NCBI RefSeq assembly: GCF_008704935.1
Contig: NZ_CP023692.1
Location: forward strand, 2,985,001-3,049,000
Origin: Streptomyces vinaceus
Lineage (GTDB): Bacteria; Actinomycetota; Actinomycetes; Streptomycetales; Streptomycetaceae
Length of the DNA stretch: 64,000 bases
Direction: 5' to 3'
A program made the position numbers and the translations under genes. This document shows, piece by piece, positions 44,708-52,455 of this stretch. How positions within the stretch are numbered: position 1 is the stretch's first letter; each line of letters begins with the position of its first letter. Below the pieces are notes generated by a model. It was given only the letters and a program-made list of their open reading frames with translations. It made no database searches and was not told the DNA's origin.

Positions 44708-45810
44708 GCCGTCACCTCCCGGCAGGCGCGGTAGAAGTCCTTCCACCCGTCCCGCTCGCGGACCACGGCCTCCAGGTACTCCTGCCAGACGACCTGGTCG
44801 GCCGCCGGGTCCCGGACCACGGCGCCGAGGATCCCGGCGGCCACGTCGGAGGGGCGCAGGACGCCGTCCCCGAAGTGGGCGGCCAGCGCGAGGCCTCCGG
44901 TGACCACCGATATGGCCTCGGCGGTGGACAACGTGCCGCTCGGCGACTTCACCTTCGTCCGGCCGTCGGCGGTGACCCCGTCGCGCAGCTCGCGGAAGAC
45001 GGTGACGACGCGGCGGATCTCCTCCAGCCCCTCGGGCACGGCCGGCAGGTCGAGGGAGCGGCCCATCTGGTCGACGCGGCGGGCGACGATGTCGACCTCG
45101 GCGTCGGCGGTCGCGGGCAGCGGCAGCACGACGGTGTTGAAGCGGCGGCGCAGCGCGCTGGAGAGCTCGTTGACCCCGCGGTCGCGGTCGTTGGCGGTGG
45201 CGATGAGGTTGAAGCCGCGGACGGCCTGCACCTCCTGGCCGAGCTCCGGTATCGGCAGCGTCTTCTCGGACAGGATGGTGATGAGGCCGTCCTGGACGTC
45301 GGGCGGGATGCGGGTGAGCTCCTCGACGCGGGCGACCCGGCCCTCGGCCATGGCGCGCATGACGGGGCTCGGTACGAGGGCTTCGCGGCCGGGCCCGTGG
45401 GCGAGGAGGCGGGCGTAGTTCCAGCCGTACCGGATCGCCTCCTCGGGGGTGCCGGCGGTGCCCTGGACGAGGAGGGTGGAGTCCCCGCTGACGGCGGCGG
45501 CCAGATGCTCGGACACCCAGGTCTTGGCGGTGCCGGGGACGCCGAGCAGGAGCAGGGCGCGGTCGGTGGCGAGGGTGGTGACGGCGACCTCGACGATGCG
45601 GCGCGGGCCGACGTACTTGGGCGTGATGACGCTGCCGTCGGCGAGCGTGCCGCCGAGGAGGTAGGTCGCGACGGCCCACGGGGAGAGCTTCCAACGCGTG
45701 GGGCGGGGCCTGTCGTCGGCCGCCGCGAGGACTTTCAGTTCCTCCGCGAACGCGTCCTCGGCATGCGGTCGCAGCGCGCCTGCGCCCTGGCCGTTCCCGG
45801 GCATGGTCAT
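44704..45810 (-). CDS. MoxR-type AAA+ ATPase (YehL-like)
   Basis: This 368-residue ATPase has Walker A GVPGTAKT at 90-97 and a Walker B-type segment GRVARVEELTRIP. Sensor 1 is FNLIATANDRDRG, the arginine finger is in SSALRRRFNTVVLP, and the MoxR-type helical lid is at the end. ATG 45810 has GGAGGGGG at the right spacing. It is first in the operon moxR-DUF5682-vWA. MoxR proteins usually act as chaperone-like remodellers with a vWA partner, and that partner is present here. Confidence 0.92.
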   Translation of the reverse strand: MTMPGNGQGAGALRPHAEDAFAEELKVLAAADDRPRPTRWKLSPWAVATYLLGGTLADGSVITPKYVGPRRIVEVAVTTLATDRALLLLGVPGTAKTWVSEHLAAAVSGDSTLLVQGTAGTPEEAIRYGWNYARLLAHGPGREALVPSPVMRAMAEGRVARVEELTRIPPDVQDGLITILSEKTLPIPELGQEVQAVRGFNLIATANDRDRGVNELSSALRRRFNTVVLPLPATADAEVDIVARRVDQMGRSLDLPAVPEGLEEIRRVVTVFRELRDGVTADGRTKVKSPSGTLSTAEAISVVTGGLALAAHFGDGVLRPSDVAAGILGAVVRDPAADQVVWQEYLEAVVRERDGWKDFYRACREVTA

Positions 45811-45867
45811 GGTCCCCCTCCAATGCTCGCCAGCCGTTCCCGACTGCTGGAACAACCGTGCACCACG

Positions 45868-45924
45868 CCACTGACAACGCCCTTCGATCTCAACGTCGTT
45901 GCAGGTCAGAGCGATTGTCAGTGG
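45868..45924. promoter_or_regulatory. Dyad-symmetric control region of the divergent MoxR and SWIM operons
   Basis: CCACTGACAA at 45868-45877 is the exact inverse of TTGTCAGTGG at 45915-45924. Midway lies a perfect odd palindrome CAACGTCGTTG at 45891-45901. All three elements share the centre 45896. The region lies between the two divergent start codons (45810 and 45945). It could be a shared operator, or paired promoter elements using TTGTCAGTGG in each direction. Confidence 0.65.
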
Positions 45925-45944
45925 GGGTCTCTACGGTGGGACAC

Positions 45945-47291
45945 ATGACTGAGCACAGGGTCCGCCCGACGGCGGAACAGGTACTGACTCTGGCTCCTGA
46001 CGAAGCGTCACGCAAGGCGGGGGCCAAGCTGGGCGGGGCGGGTCCATGGTCACAGACCGGAGATTCCGCTTCCGGTTTGGTGTGGGGGTTGTGCAAGGGC
46101 AGCGGCAGCACGCCGTACCGGACCGTCGTGGACGTGCGGGGCCCGGCGTACTCGTGCTCCTGCCCGAGCCGGAAGTTCCCGTGCAAGCACGCGCTCGGGC
46201 TGCTGCTGCTCTGGTCGGCGGAGGGGTTCGGCGAGGCCGGCGAGGCGCCGCCCTGGGCGGCCCAGTGGTCGGCGCAGCGGGCGGCCAGAGCGGCGGCCAA
46301 GGGGGCGGACGTGCCGGGTGGGCCGGCGGACGAGGAGGGGGCGAAGCGCCGGGCCCAGCGGAGGGCGGCCCGGATCGGTGCGGGGGTCGGCGAGCTGGAG
46401 CAGCGGCTGGAGGACGTGCTGCGCGGCGGCCTGGCCGGCCAGCAACAGGCCGGGTACGGGCCCTGGGAGGAGACCGCCGCCCGGATGGTCGACGCGCAGG
46501 CGCCGGGACTGGCCGCGCGGGTCCGGGAGTTGGGGACGATACCCAGTTGCGGTCCCGGATGGCCCGCCCGGATGCTGGAGGAGGGCGCGCTGCTGCACCT
46601 GCTGAACCGGGGCTGGCTCGGTCTGGCAGGTCTGCCGCAGCCGCTCGCCGCGACGGTCCGGACCAGGGTGGGGTTCCCGGACACGGCCGCGGAGGGGGAG
46701 GTCGTACGGGACCGCTGGCTGGTGCTGGCCCAGTACGACTCGGTGTCACCGGACGGCAGGCTCACCACCCGCCGGACGTGGCTGCGGGGGCTGGGGAGCG
46801 GGCGCCCGGCCCTGGTACTGGACTTCGGACCGCCGGGGCGGCCTCCGGCCCTGTCCCTGCCCGTGGGGCTGGTGGTGGAGTCGGAAGCCCGCTTCCGGCC
46901 CGGCACGGCGGGGCTGCGCGCGGATCTCGGGGAGAGGTCCGCGGCGGCCGCACCGGGCCGGGTCCCGGCCGGGGTGGGTACGGGGGCGGCACTGGAGGCG
47001 TACGGGGCGGCGCTGCGGGAGGACCCGTGGCTCGACGCGTGGCCCGTGGTGCTGGGCCCGGTGATCCCGATACCGGGGGAACGGGGCTGGCAACTGGCCG
47101 ACGCGGAGGGCACCTCCGCGCTGCCGGTCACTGCGGGCACCGCCGACAGCGGGTCGCGGTCCGGCCTGTGGCAGCTGGCCGCCCTCTCGGGCGGCGGCCC
47201 GGTCACGGTGTTCGGCGAATGCGGACACCGCGGGTTCACTCCGTTGACGGCGTGGCATCCGGGCTGCCCGGAACCGGTCGCCCTGGGGTGA
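45945..47291 (+). CDS. SWIM zinc-finger protein (YehQ-like)
   Basis: This 448-residue protein has the SWIM motif CxCxnCxH as YSCSCPSRKFPCKHALGLLL near residues 69-88. It is preceded by GLVWGLCKGSGSTPYRTVVD and followed by a helical region (EELEQRLEDVLRGGLAGQQ type). The C-terminal part has RDRWLVLAQYDSVS and TTRRTWLRGLGSGRPALVLD. SWIM fingers bind protein or DNA. ATG 45945. It is divergent from the MoxR operon and followed by DUF5691, so all five genes act together by context. Confidence 0.88.
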   Translation: MTEHRVRPTAEQVLTLAPDEASRKAGAKLGGAGPWSQTGDSASGLVWGLCKGSGSTPYRTVVDVRGPAYSCSCPSRKFPCKHALGLLLLWSAEGFGEAGEAPPWAAQWSAQRAARAAAKGADVPGGPADEEGAKRRAQRRAARIGAGVGELEQRLEDVLRGGLAGQQQAGYGPWEETAARMVDAQAPGLAARVRELGTIPSCGPGWPARMLEEGALLHLLNRGWLGLAGLPQPLAATVRTRVGFPDTAAEGEVVRDRWLVLAQYDSVSPDGRLTTRRTWLRGLGSGRPALVLDFGPPGRPPALSLPVGLVVESEARFRPGTAGLRADLGERSAAAAPGRVPAGVGTGAALEAYGAALREDPWLDAWPVVLGPVIPIPGERGWQLADAEGTSALPVTAGTADSGSRSGLWQLAALSGGGPVTVFGECGHRGFTPLTAWHPGCPEPVALG

Positions 47292-47304
47292 CCGGCCGGG
47301 GATG

Positions 47305-47323
47305 ACGGGGCCAGGGGCCCCGT
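47305..47323 (+). terminator. Short hairpin after the SWIM gene
   Basis: ACGGGGCC (47305-47312) pairs with GGCCCCGT (47316-47323) around an AGG loop, 13 bases past the stop. It could be a weak terminator or attenuator before the DUF5691 gene. Confidence 0.45.
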
Positions 47324-47437
47324 AGGGGAGGGAGCGTTGGCGCGGGGGCGCTGACGTGCACGAACGATGAAGCCGGGGGGCTTTTGTGAACGACAACCAC
47401 GCAAGCTGAAAGGCCGGTCGACGGGATACGAAAGCGG

Positions 47438-47470
47438 CTCCGGTCCCGCGGAGGGGGCGGGACCGGAGCA
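47438..47470 (+). promoter_or_regulatory. Strong intercistronic hairpin 25 bases before the DUF5691 start
   Basis: GCTCCGGTCCCGC (47438-47450) pairs perfectly with GCGGGACCGGAGC (47458-47470) around GGAGGGG. The loop itself looks like a ribosome-binding site, and the true site GGGAGGGG lies just downstream. It is placed to act as an attenuator, a processing or stability element, or a protein-binding site. Confidence 0.5.
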
Positions 47471-47495
47471 CTGCACGACAAGAGGGAGGGGCACG

Positions 47496-49100
47496 GTGAC
47501 CACGACGGGAACGAAGGCCGAGGACGTGACCGCGGGCCTCGGTGACGGGGACTGGGAGGAGCTGGTCGGGGTCGCGCTGCTGGGGACCGACCGGCGGAAG
47601 GCCAGTCCGGGGGCGCTGCTGGACGCGGCCGCGGTGCAGACCGTACGGCGGCGGGCCGGGCTGCGGCCCACCGAGGCGGGGCCGCGGCCGGATCCCGCGC
47701 CGCGGGATCCGCGGCCGGCTCCGCCCGAGGCCGCCCGGCGCCGGCTCGCGCAGCTGCTGGCCGGCCGGACCGGCGCGGGCAGCGGCGGCGGGCGGCGCGG
47801 GGCCGCCCCGGATCTGACGGAGCTGCTGCCGCAGTGGCTGGCCGCCGCCGGCCGGCACGGGTACCGGGCGCCGCACGCGCTGGTGCCCGCGCTGCTGGAC
47901 GCGGCCCGGGCCCGTACGGACCTGCGCGCCCCCGCCCTGGCCCTGGCCGGGGCGCGGGGGCTCTGGCTGGCCCGGCTGAATCCGGACTGGCGGTTCGCCC
48001 TGCGCGGCGGAGCGGGTGGCGCCGGGGAACTGCCCGACCCGCAGGACCGGGCCGGGGTGGAACGGCTGTGGCAGGAGGGGCTGTTCGCGGAGCGCGTGGC
48101 CCTCCTGGGCCTCGTACGCGCGCACGAACCGGCGGCTGCCGTACGGCTGCTGTCGACGACCTGGGCCACCGAACGGGCCGAGGACCGGCTGATGTTCCTC
48201 GACTCGCTGCGGGTGGGGCTCGCGGGCGGGGACGAGCCGTTCCTGGAAGCGGCCCTGGGCGACCGGAGCCGCAACGTGCGGGCGACGGCGGCCGAGTTGC
48301 TCTCGGCGCTGCCGGAGTCGGCGCTGGCCGGGCGGATGGCGGAGCGCGCCCTGGCGTGCGTGGGTCCGCAGGGGGTGACTCCGCCCGCCGCGTGCGACGC
48401 GGGGATGCTCCGCGACGGGGTGGTCGAGCGGCCGCCCGCCGGACGGGGGGAACGGGCCTGGTGGCTGGGCCAGCTGGTGGAGGCGGCGCCGCTGTCCTGC
48501 TGGCGGGAGCGGTTCGGAGGGCTCGGCCCGGCCCAGATCGTGGCGCTTCCGGTGGCCGGGGGCGAGAGCTGGCGGGAGGAGCTGCACGCGGCGTGGTGCC
48601 GGGCGGCGGTGCGCCAGCGTGATCCGCGGTGGTCGAAGGCGCTGCTCGGCGAGGCGTCCGCGCCTCCGGCCACGGCCCCCGGCACGGCTTCGCTCGCGGA
48701 GCGGGCGAAGCTCCTGTCGGTCCTGCCGGAGGGGGAACGGGCGCAGTGGGTCGCGGAGTTCATACGGGCCCACGGCCTGTCGGAGGCCTTCCAGCTGCTC
48801 GGGGTGTGCGTGGTCCCGTGGGCCGGGACGCTGGGCCGGGCGGTGGTGGACGCGCTGGACGCCGCGCGGGAGGCGGGCAGCTACCCGTGGAGCTTCAGCG
48901 GGGTGATGGGCCTGGCCGAGCGCTGCCTGGACCCCGCGGAGGCGGAGCGGCTGGAGGCGGTCGTGGCGCGGGGCTGCGGATTCGCCGACCCCGCGGAGGC
49001 CTCTTCCGGGGCGGCCGCGTACTGGGCCGAGGCCTTCCAGCGCCTGGTCGCCACCCTGCGTCTGCGCGCCGCGATGCTGTCGGAACTGGCCCCGGCCTGA
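47496..49100 (+). CDS. DUF5691 family protein
   Basis: This 534-residue protein starts with the DUF5691 signature DWEELVGVALLGTDRRKA. A long helical repeat (HEAT-like) follows: AVRLLSTTWATERAEDRLMF, SRNVRATAAELLSALPESAL and EAFQRLVATLRLRAAML at the end. It is likely a scaffold in the MoxR/vWA system. GTG 47496 has GGGAGGGG upstream, and an earlier ATG at 47367 would include a non-coding hairpin. It is the second gene of the SWIM operon. Confidence 0.85.
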   Translation: MTTTGTKAEDVTAGLGDGDWEELVGVALLGTDRRKASPGALLDAAAVQTVRRRAGLRPTEAGPRPDPAPRDPRPAPPEAARRRLAQLLAGRTGAGSGGGRRGAAPDLTELLPQWLAAAGRHGYRAPHALVPALLDAARARTDLRAPALALAGARGLWLARLNPDWRFALRGGAGGAGELPDPQDRAGVERLWQEGLFAERVALLGLVRAHEPAAAVRLLSTTWATERAEDRLMFLDSLRVGLAGGDEPFLEAALGDRSRNVRATAAELLSALPESALAGRMAERALACVGPQGVTPPAACDAGMLRDGVVERPPAGRGERAWWLGQLVEAAPLSCWRERFGGLGPAQIVALPVAGGESWREELHAAWCRAAVRQRDPRWSKALLGEASAPPATAPGTASLAERAKLLSVLPEGERAQWVAEFIRAHGLSEAFQLLGVCVVPWAGTLGRAVVDALDAAREAGSYPWSFSGVMGLAERCLDPAEAERLEAVVARGCGFADPAEASSGAAAYWAEAFQRLVATLRLRAAMLSELAPA

Positions 49101-49182
49101 GCGCCGTCAGCGTCCGCGGGGCCGCTCCGCCGGAGCCGGCCCGACGGTGGCCGGACGCCACCGCCGAGGGGAGCCGCCGGAG

Positions 49183-49584
49183 CTACTGGCGGACGTGGGC
49201 GCGGACCCAGTCGACGATCGAGGTGGTCGTGGCGCCCGGGGTGAAGATCTCGGCGACGCCCTTGGCCTTCAGCGGGGCGATGTCGTCCTCCGGGATGATG
49301 CCGCCGCCGAAGACCTTGATGTCCTCCGCCTCGCGCTCCTTGAGGAGTTCCAGCACACGCGCGAACAGCGTGTTGTGGGCACCCGAGAGGATCGAGAGGC
49401 CGATCGCGTCGGCGTCTTCCTGGATCGCGGTGTCCACGATCTGCTCGGGGGTCTGGTGGAGGCCCGTGTAGATGACCTCCATGCCGGCGTCCCGCAGCGC
49501 ACGCGCGATCACCTTGGCCCCGCGGTCGTGGCCGTCGAGACCCGGCTTGGCCACCACCACACGGATCGGACCGGTCACACCCAT
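49183..49584 (-). CDS. icmB: Isobutyryl-CoA mutase small (B12-binding) subunit
   Basis: This 133-residue stand-alone cobalamin-binding domain has the DxHxxG signature DGHDRGAK, with LSILSGAH and [11 protein letters not shown] completing the B12 fold. With IcmA it isomerises isobutyryl-CoA and n-butyryl-CoA. The size fits Streptomyces IcmB. No icmA lies in this window, as is normal for this locus. ATG 49584 has GGGAGG 7 bases upstream. It could also pair with other acyl-CoA mutase large subunits. Confidence 0.85.
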   Translation of the reverse strand: MGVTGPIRVVVAKPGLDGHDRGAKVIARALRDAGMEVIYTGLHQTPEQIVDTAIQEDADAIGLSILSGAHNTLFARVLELLKEREAEDIKVFGGGIIPEDDIAPLKAKGVAEIFTPGATTTSIVDWVRAHVRQ

Positions 49585-49828
49585 CGCACTGCCTCCCGAG
49601 TGAACGAACGTTAAGTACAGCATCGCGCACACCCCCGTTTCACGGTCAACCACGAGGGGGAAATCACACGTGGGACGGCGTTGTTTCACCGCCAGGGGAG
49701 CCGCACCGGGGGCGCCGCGTCACCGTACCGACAGCCGCACGGCACGGTGGCGCGGCCGGCCGCAGTCCGCAGGACCGTTCCGCGCGCAGTCCGCTGACGC
49801 AGTCCCGGAGGGCTGAGGGGGGCCGTCG

Positions 49829-50614
49829 ATGGGGGTGTCCATACCCGTACCCGTTTCCGGGGCCGCGCTGCGGGCGGGCGTGCTGGAGGCGGTGGTCTTC
49901 GGCGGCCACCTGCTGCTCTACCCGACCGGCATCCGGTCCGAGAAACCCGCCGGGACAGGCGGCAAGGACCTCGGGCGGCCGCCCGTGCTCCTGCTGCACG
50001 GGTTCAGCGACAACCGGTCCGTCTTCGTCCTGTTGCGCCGCACCCTCGCCGCCGACGGCCGGCGGCACGTGGAGACGTACAACTACTCCCCTTTCACCGT
50101 CGACCTGCGCGTCACCGCCCGCCACCTCGCCCGGCGCGTCGAGGAACTGTGCGAGCGCACCGGGCAGGAGCGGGTGGACCTGGTCGGGCACAGCCTGGGC
50201 GGTCTGGTCGGGCGGTACTACGTCCAGTGCCTGGGCGGCGACGCCCGCGTCCGCACGCTCGTCACGCTGGGCAGCCCGCATTCCGGTACGCGGGTCGCCC
50301 CCTTCATGGACGCCCACCCGCTGGTGCGGCAGATACGCCCCGGCTCCGCGGTGATCGCCGAGCTGCGCGCGCCCGCGCCCGGCTGCGGGACCCGATGCGT
50401 CGCGTTCTGGAGCGAGTTCGACGAGCTGATGGACCCGACCGAGACGGCCCGTATCGAGCACCCGGACCTTCACGCGGAGAACGTGCAGGTCACCGGTATC
50501 GGACACCTCGCCCTGGCCGCGCATCCCGCCGTCATGGCGGCGGTCCGGCGCACGCTCGACGGCCCCGCTCCGGCCGCCCTCCCGAGCCTCGGGGACACCG
50601 CGTCCGTCGCGTGA
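49829..50614 (+). CDS. Alpha/beta-hydrolase, secreted-lipase-like
   Basis: This 261-residue hydrolase has the oxyanion strand VLLLHGFSDNRSVF, the nucleophile elbow GHSLGGLVGRYYVQ (Ser), an aspartate candidate near FWSEFDELMDPTETA and the histidine in VTGIGHLALAAHP. The set is typical of lipases of the LipA/EstA type. The N-terminus is only weakly hydrophobic, so export is uncertain. ATG 49829. Confidence 0.87.
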   Translation: MGVSIPVPVSGAALRAGVLEAVVFGGHLLLYPTGIRSEKPAGTGGKDLGRPPVLLLHGFSDNRSVFVLLRRTLAADGRRHVETYNYSPFTVDLRVTARHLARRVEELCERTGQERVDLVGHSLGGLVGRYYVQCLGGDARVRTLVTLGSPHSGTRVAPFMDAHPLVRQIRPGSAVIAELRAPAPGCGTRCVAFWSEFDELMDPTETARIEHPDLHAENVQVTGIGHLALAAHPAVMAAVRRTLDGPAPAALPSLGDTASVA

Positions 50615-50835
50615 ACACCAATCCACCGGAACTCGAACGGATTTCGAACTCAGGGCCAAGGCTCGGCCTTGCCACGACCGAAAGACGGCCGAATGCCCGG
50701 TTCCGCAAAGCTCGAAACCCCTGGAAGATTGTCGTTGCCAGTAACCGCCGGGTACAGTCACGCCACTGCTCTCCCCAAGGAACCTCCCGTTCCCTGGCCA
50801 CCCAGGCCCCCACTGCCGAGGCGAAAGAGAAGTTG

Positions 50836-52380
50836 GTGAACGACCGCCCCTCGTCGGGCCTGTACCCCGATTCCGGGTACGACGGCCTTTCCAACACCAC
50901 TTTCGCTGGTGACTCGGCCTACGTTTCCTACGAAACGCAGGGTCAGGGGTACGACTACGCCTCGACCTACCCCTCGTACGAGACCGGCGCCTACGACACC
51001 ACCGCCTGGTCCGCGCAAGGCGGTTACGCGCAGGACGGCGACTACCTGTCGACGATCCCCGCCCAGGGCGGCGTCCCCCAGGACGCCGGGACCGGGCAGT
51101 GGGACGCGAACGCGTGGAACCAGCAGAGCGGCGCCACCGACTTCCAGGCCGCCGCCACCGCCCCCGGCTACGAGCAGACCGGGCAGTGGGCGATGCCGGG
51201 TTACGGCACCACCGGCACCGAGACCGGCGCGTACGACGCCACCGCCTGGAACACGGTCCCGCAGCACGAACAGCAGACCCAGACCTTCTCGTACGACCAC
51301 CAGCAGTACGAGTACCAGCAGCCGCAGCAAGAGACTGCCTACGCCTACCAGGCGCCGGCCGCCGACGGCTACAGCGAGACCGCGGTCTTCGAAGTCCTCG
51401 ACACCGAGGGCGCCGACACCACCGATGGCGCCGGGAACGGCGGGAGCGCCGAGAGCGCCCCGTCGGACTTCGCCTACGACCTCGACCTCGACCTCGGTCA
51501 CGACCACGACCTCGCCGCCGCAGCCGTGCACGACCTGCCCACCCAGGCCATGCCCGTCACCCCGGACACCGCGTCGGCGCCCCGCGCCTCGCGCCGCGCC
51601 GGCGGCAAGACGAAGTCGGCCTCCACGGCGGCCGCCACCTCCAGGCGCCGCACCCCGGCGAAGCGTTCCGCCCTGCTGACCGTGGCCGTTCCCTCCGCGT
51701 GCGTGATGGGCGTCGCCGGCGTCGCGGCCGCCTCCGTCGGCGGACTCACCTCCGCGGACAAGCCCGCCGAGGACACCACCACGATGGCCGCGCCCGACCC
51801 GGCCTCGGTGAAGCCCGTCGCGGCGAACAGCAAGCTCGACACCCAGCTCACGGCGCTCAGTGCCGACGCGGGCGACTTCGCGGACCGCGCGAGCCGCACG
51901 CAGGAGCGCATCGACCTGCGCCAGCGCCAGGAGGACGAGAAGAAGCGGAAGGCGGAGGAGGAGGCGGCCAAGGAAGCGGCCCGCCCCAAGTTCGCGATCC
52001 CGGTCGAACAGCATGGCCTCAGCGCCAGCTTCGGCCAGGCCGGCGGCATGTGGATGTCCGTGCACACCGGCATCGACTTCCCGGTCTCGTACGGCACCCC
52101 GGTCATGGCCGCCACCGACGGCATCGTGCGCACGCAGTGGAACAGCGCGTACGGAAACATGGCCATAGTGACCTCGCCCGACGGCACGGAGACCTGGTAC
52201 TGCCACCTCAGCAGCACCAAGATCCGGTCCGGCAAGGTCAAGGCGGGCGACGTCATCGCCTACTCCGGCAACTCCGGCAACTCCACCGGCCCGCACCTGC
52301 ACTTCGAGGTCCGGCCCGGCGGCGGCGCGGCGATCGACCCGCTGCCGTGGCTCCGCAGCCACGGTCTGGACCCGACCTAG
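50836..52380 (+). CDS. M23-family metallopeptidase with long disordered N-terminus
   Basis: This 514-residue protein has about 240 N-terminal residues rich in Tyr, Gln, Gly, Thr and Ala with YxSYETG-type repeats and no signal peptide at the very start. A single transmembrane or internal signal segment lies near 277-303 (SALLTVAVPSACVMGVAGVA). A coiled coil follows (DRASRTQERIDLRQRQ then a Lys/Glu-rich run). The LytM/M23 domain has VHTGIDFP (HxxxD zinc ligands) and GPHLHFEV (HxH). It probably cleaves peptidoglycan stem peptides outside the membrane. GTG 50836 is the likely start. No ydaO-type riboswitch was recognised in the 221-bp leader. Confidence 0.87.
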   Translation: MNDRPSSGLYPDSGYDGLSNTTFAGDSAYVSYETQGQGYDYASTYPSYETGAYDTTAWSAQGGYAQDGDYLSTIPAQGGVPQDAGTGQWDANAWNQQSGATDFQAAATAPGYEQTGQWAMPGYGTTGTETGAYDATAWNTVPQHEQQTQTFSYDHQQYEYQQPQQETAYAYQAPAADGYSETAVFEVLDTEGADTTDGAGNGGSAESAPSDFAYDLDLDLGHDHDLAAAAVHDLPTQAMPVTPDTASAPRASRRAGGKTKSASTAAATSRRRTPAKRSALLTVAVPSACVMGVAGVAAASVGGLTSADKPAEDTTTMAAPDPASVKPVAANSKLDTQLTALSADAGDFADRASRTQERIDLRQRQEDEKKRKAEEEAAKEAARPKFAIPVEQHGLSASFGQAGGMWMSVHTGIDFPVSYGTPVMAATDGIVRTQWNSAYGNMAIVTSPDGTETWYCHLSSTKIRSGKVKAGDVIAYSGNSGNSTGPHLHFEVRPGGGAAIDPLPWLRSHGLDPT

Positions 52381-52395
52381 GCCGAGACGGCACGC

Positions 52396-52425
52396 GGCCC
52401 GGGACCCGACAGCGGTCCCCGGGCC
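52396..52425. terminator. Hairpin between the M23 peptidase and pcrA (convergent)
   Basis: GGCCCGGGACC (52396-52406) pairs with GGTCCCCGGGCC (52414-52425) with one bulged base and a 7-base loop, between two convergent stops. Confidence 0.6.
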
Positions 52426-52455
52426 CGGCCGCCCTCCGCCCTGCCCAGCCCCCCG

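Noticed and set aside
50615..50835. ydaO-type c-di-AMP riboswitch before the M23 peptidase
   Set aside because: Such RNAs precede some Streptomyces muralytic genes, but I could not find the conserved blocks here.
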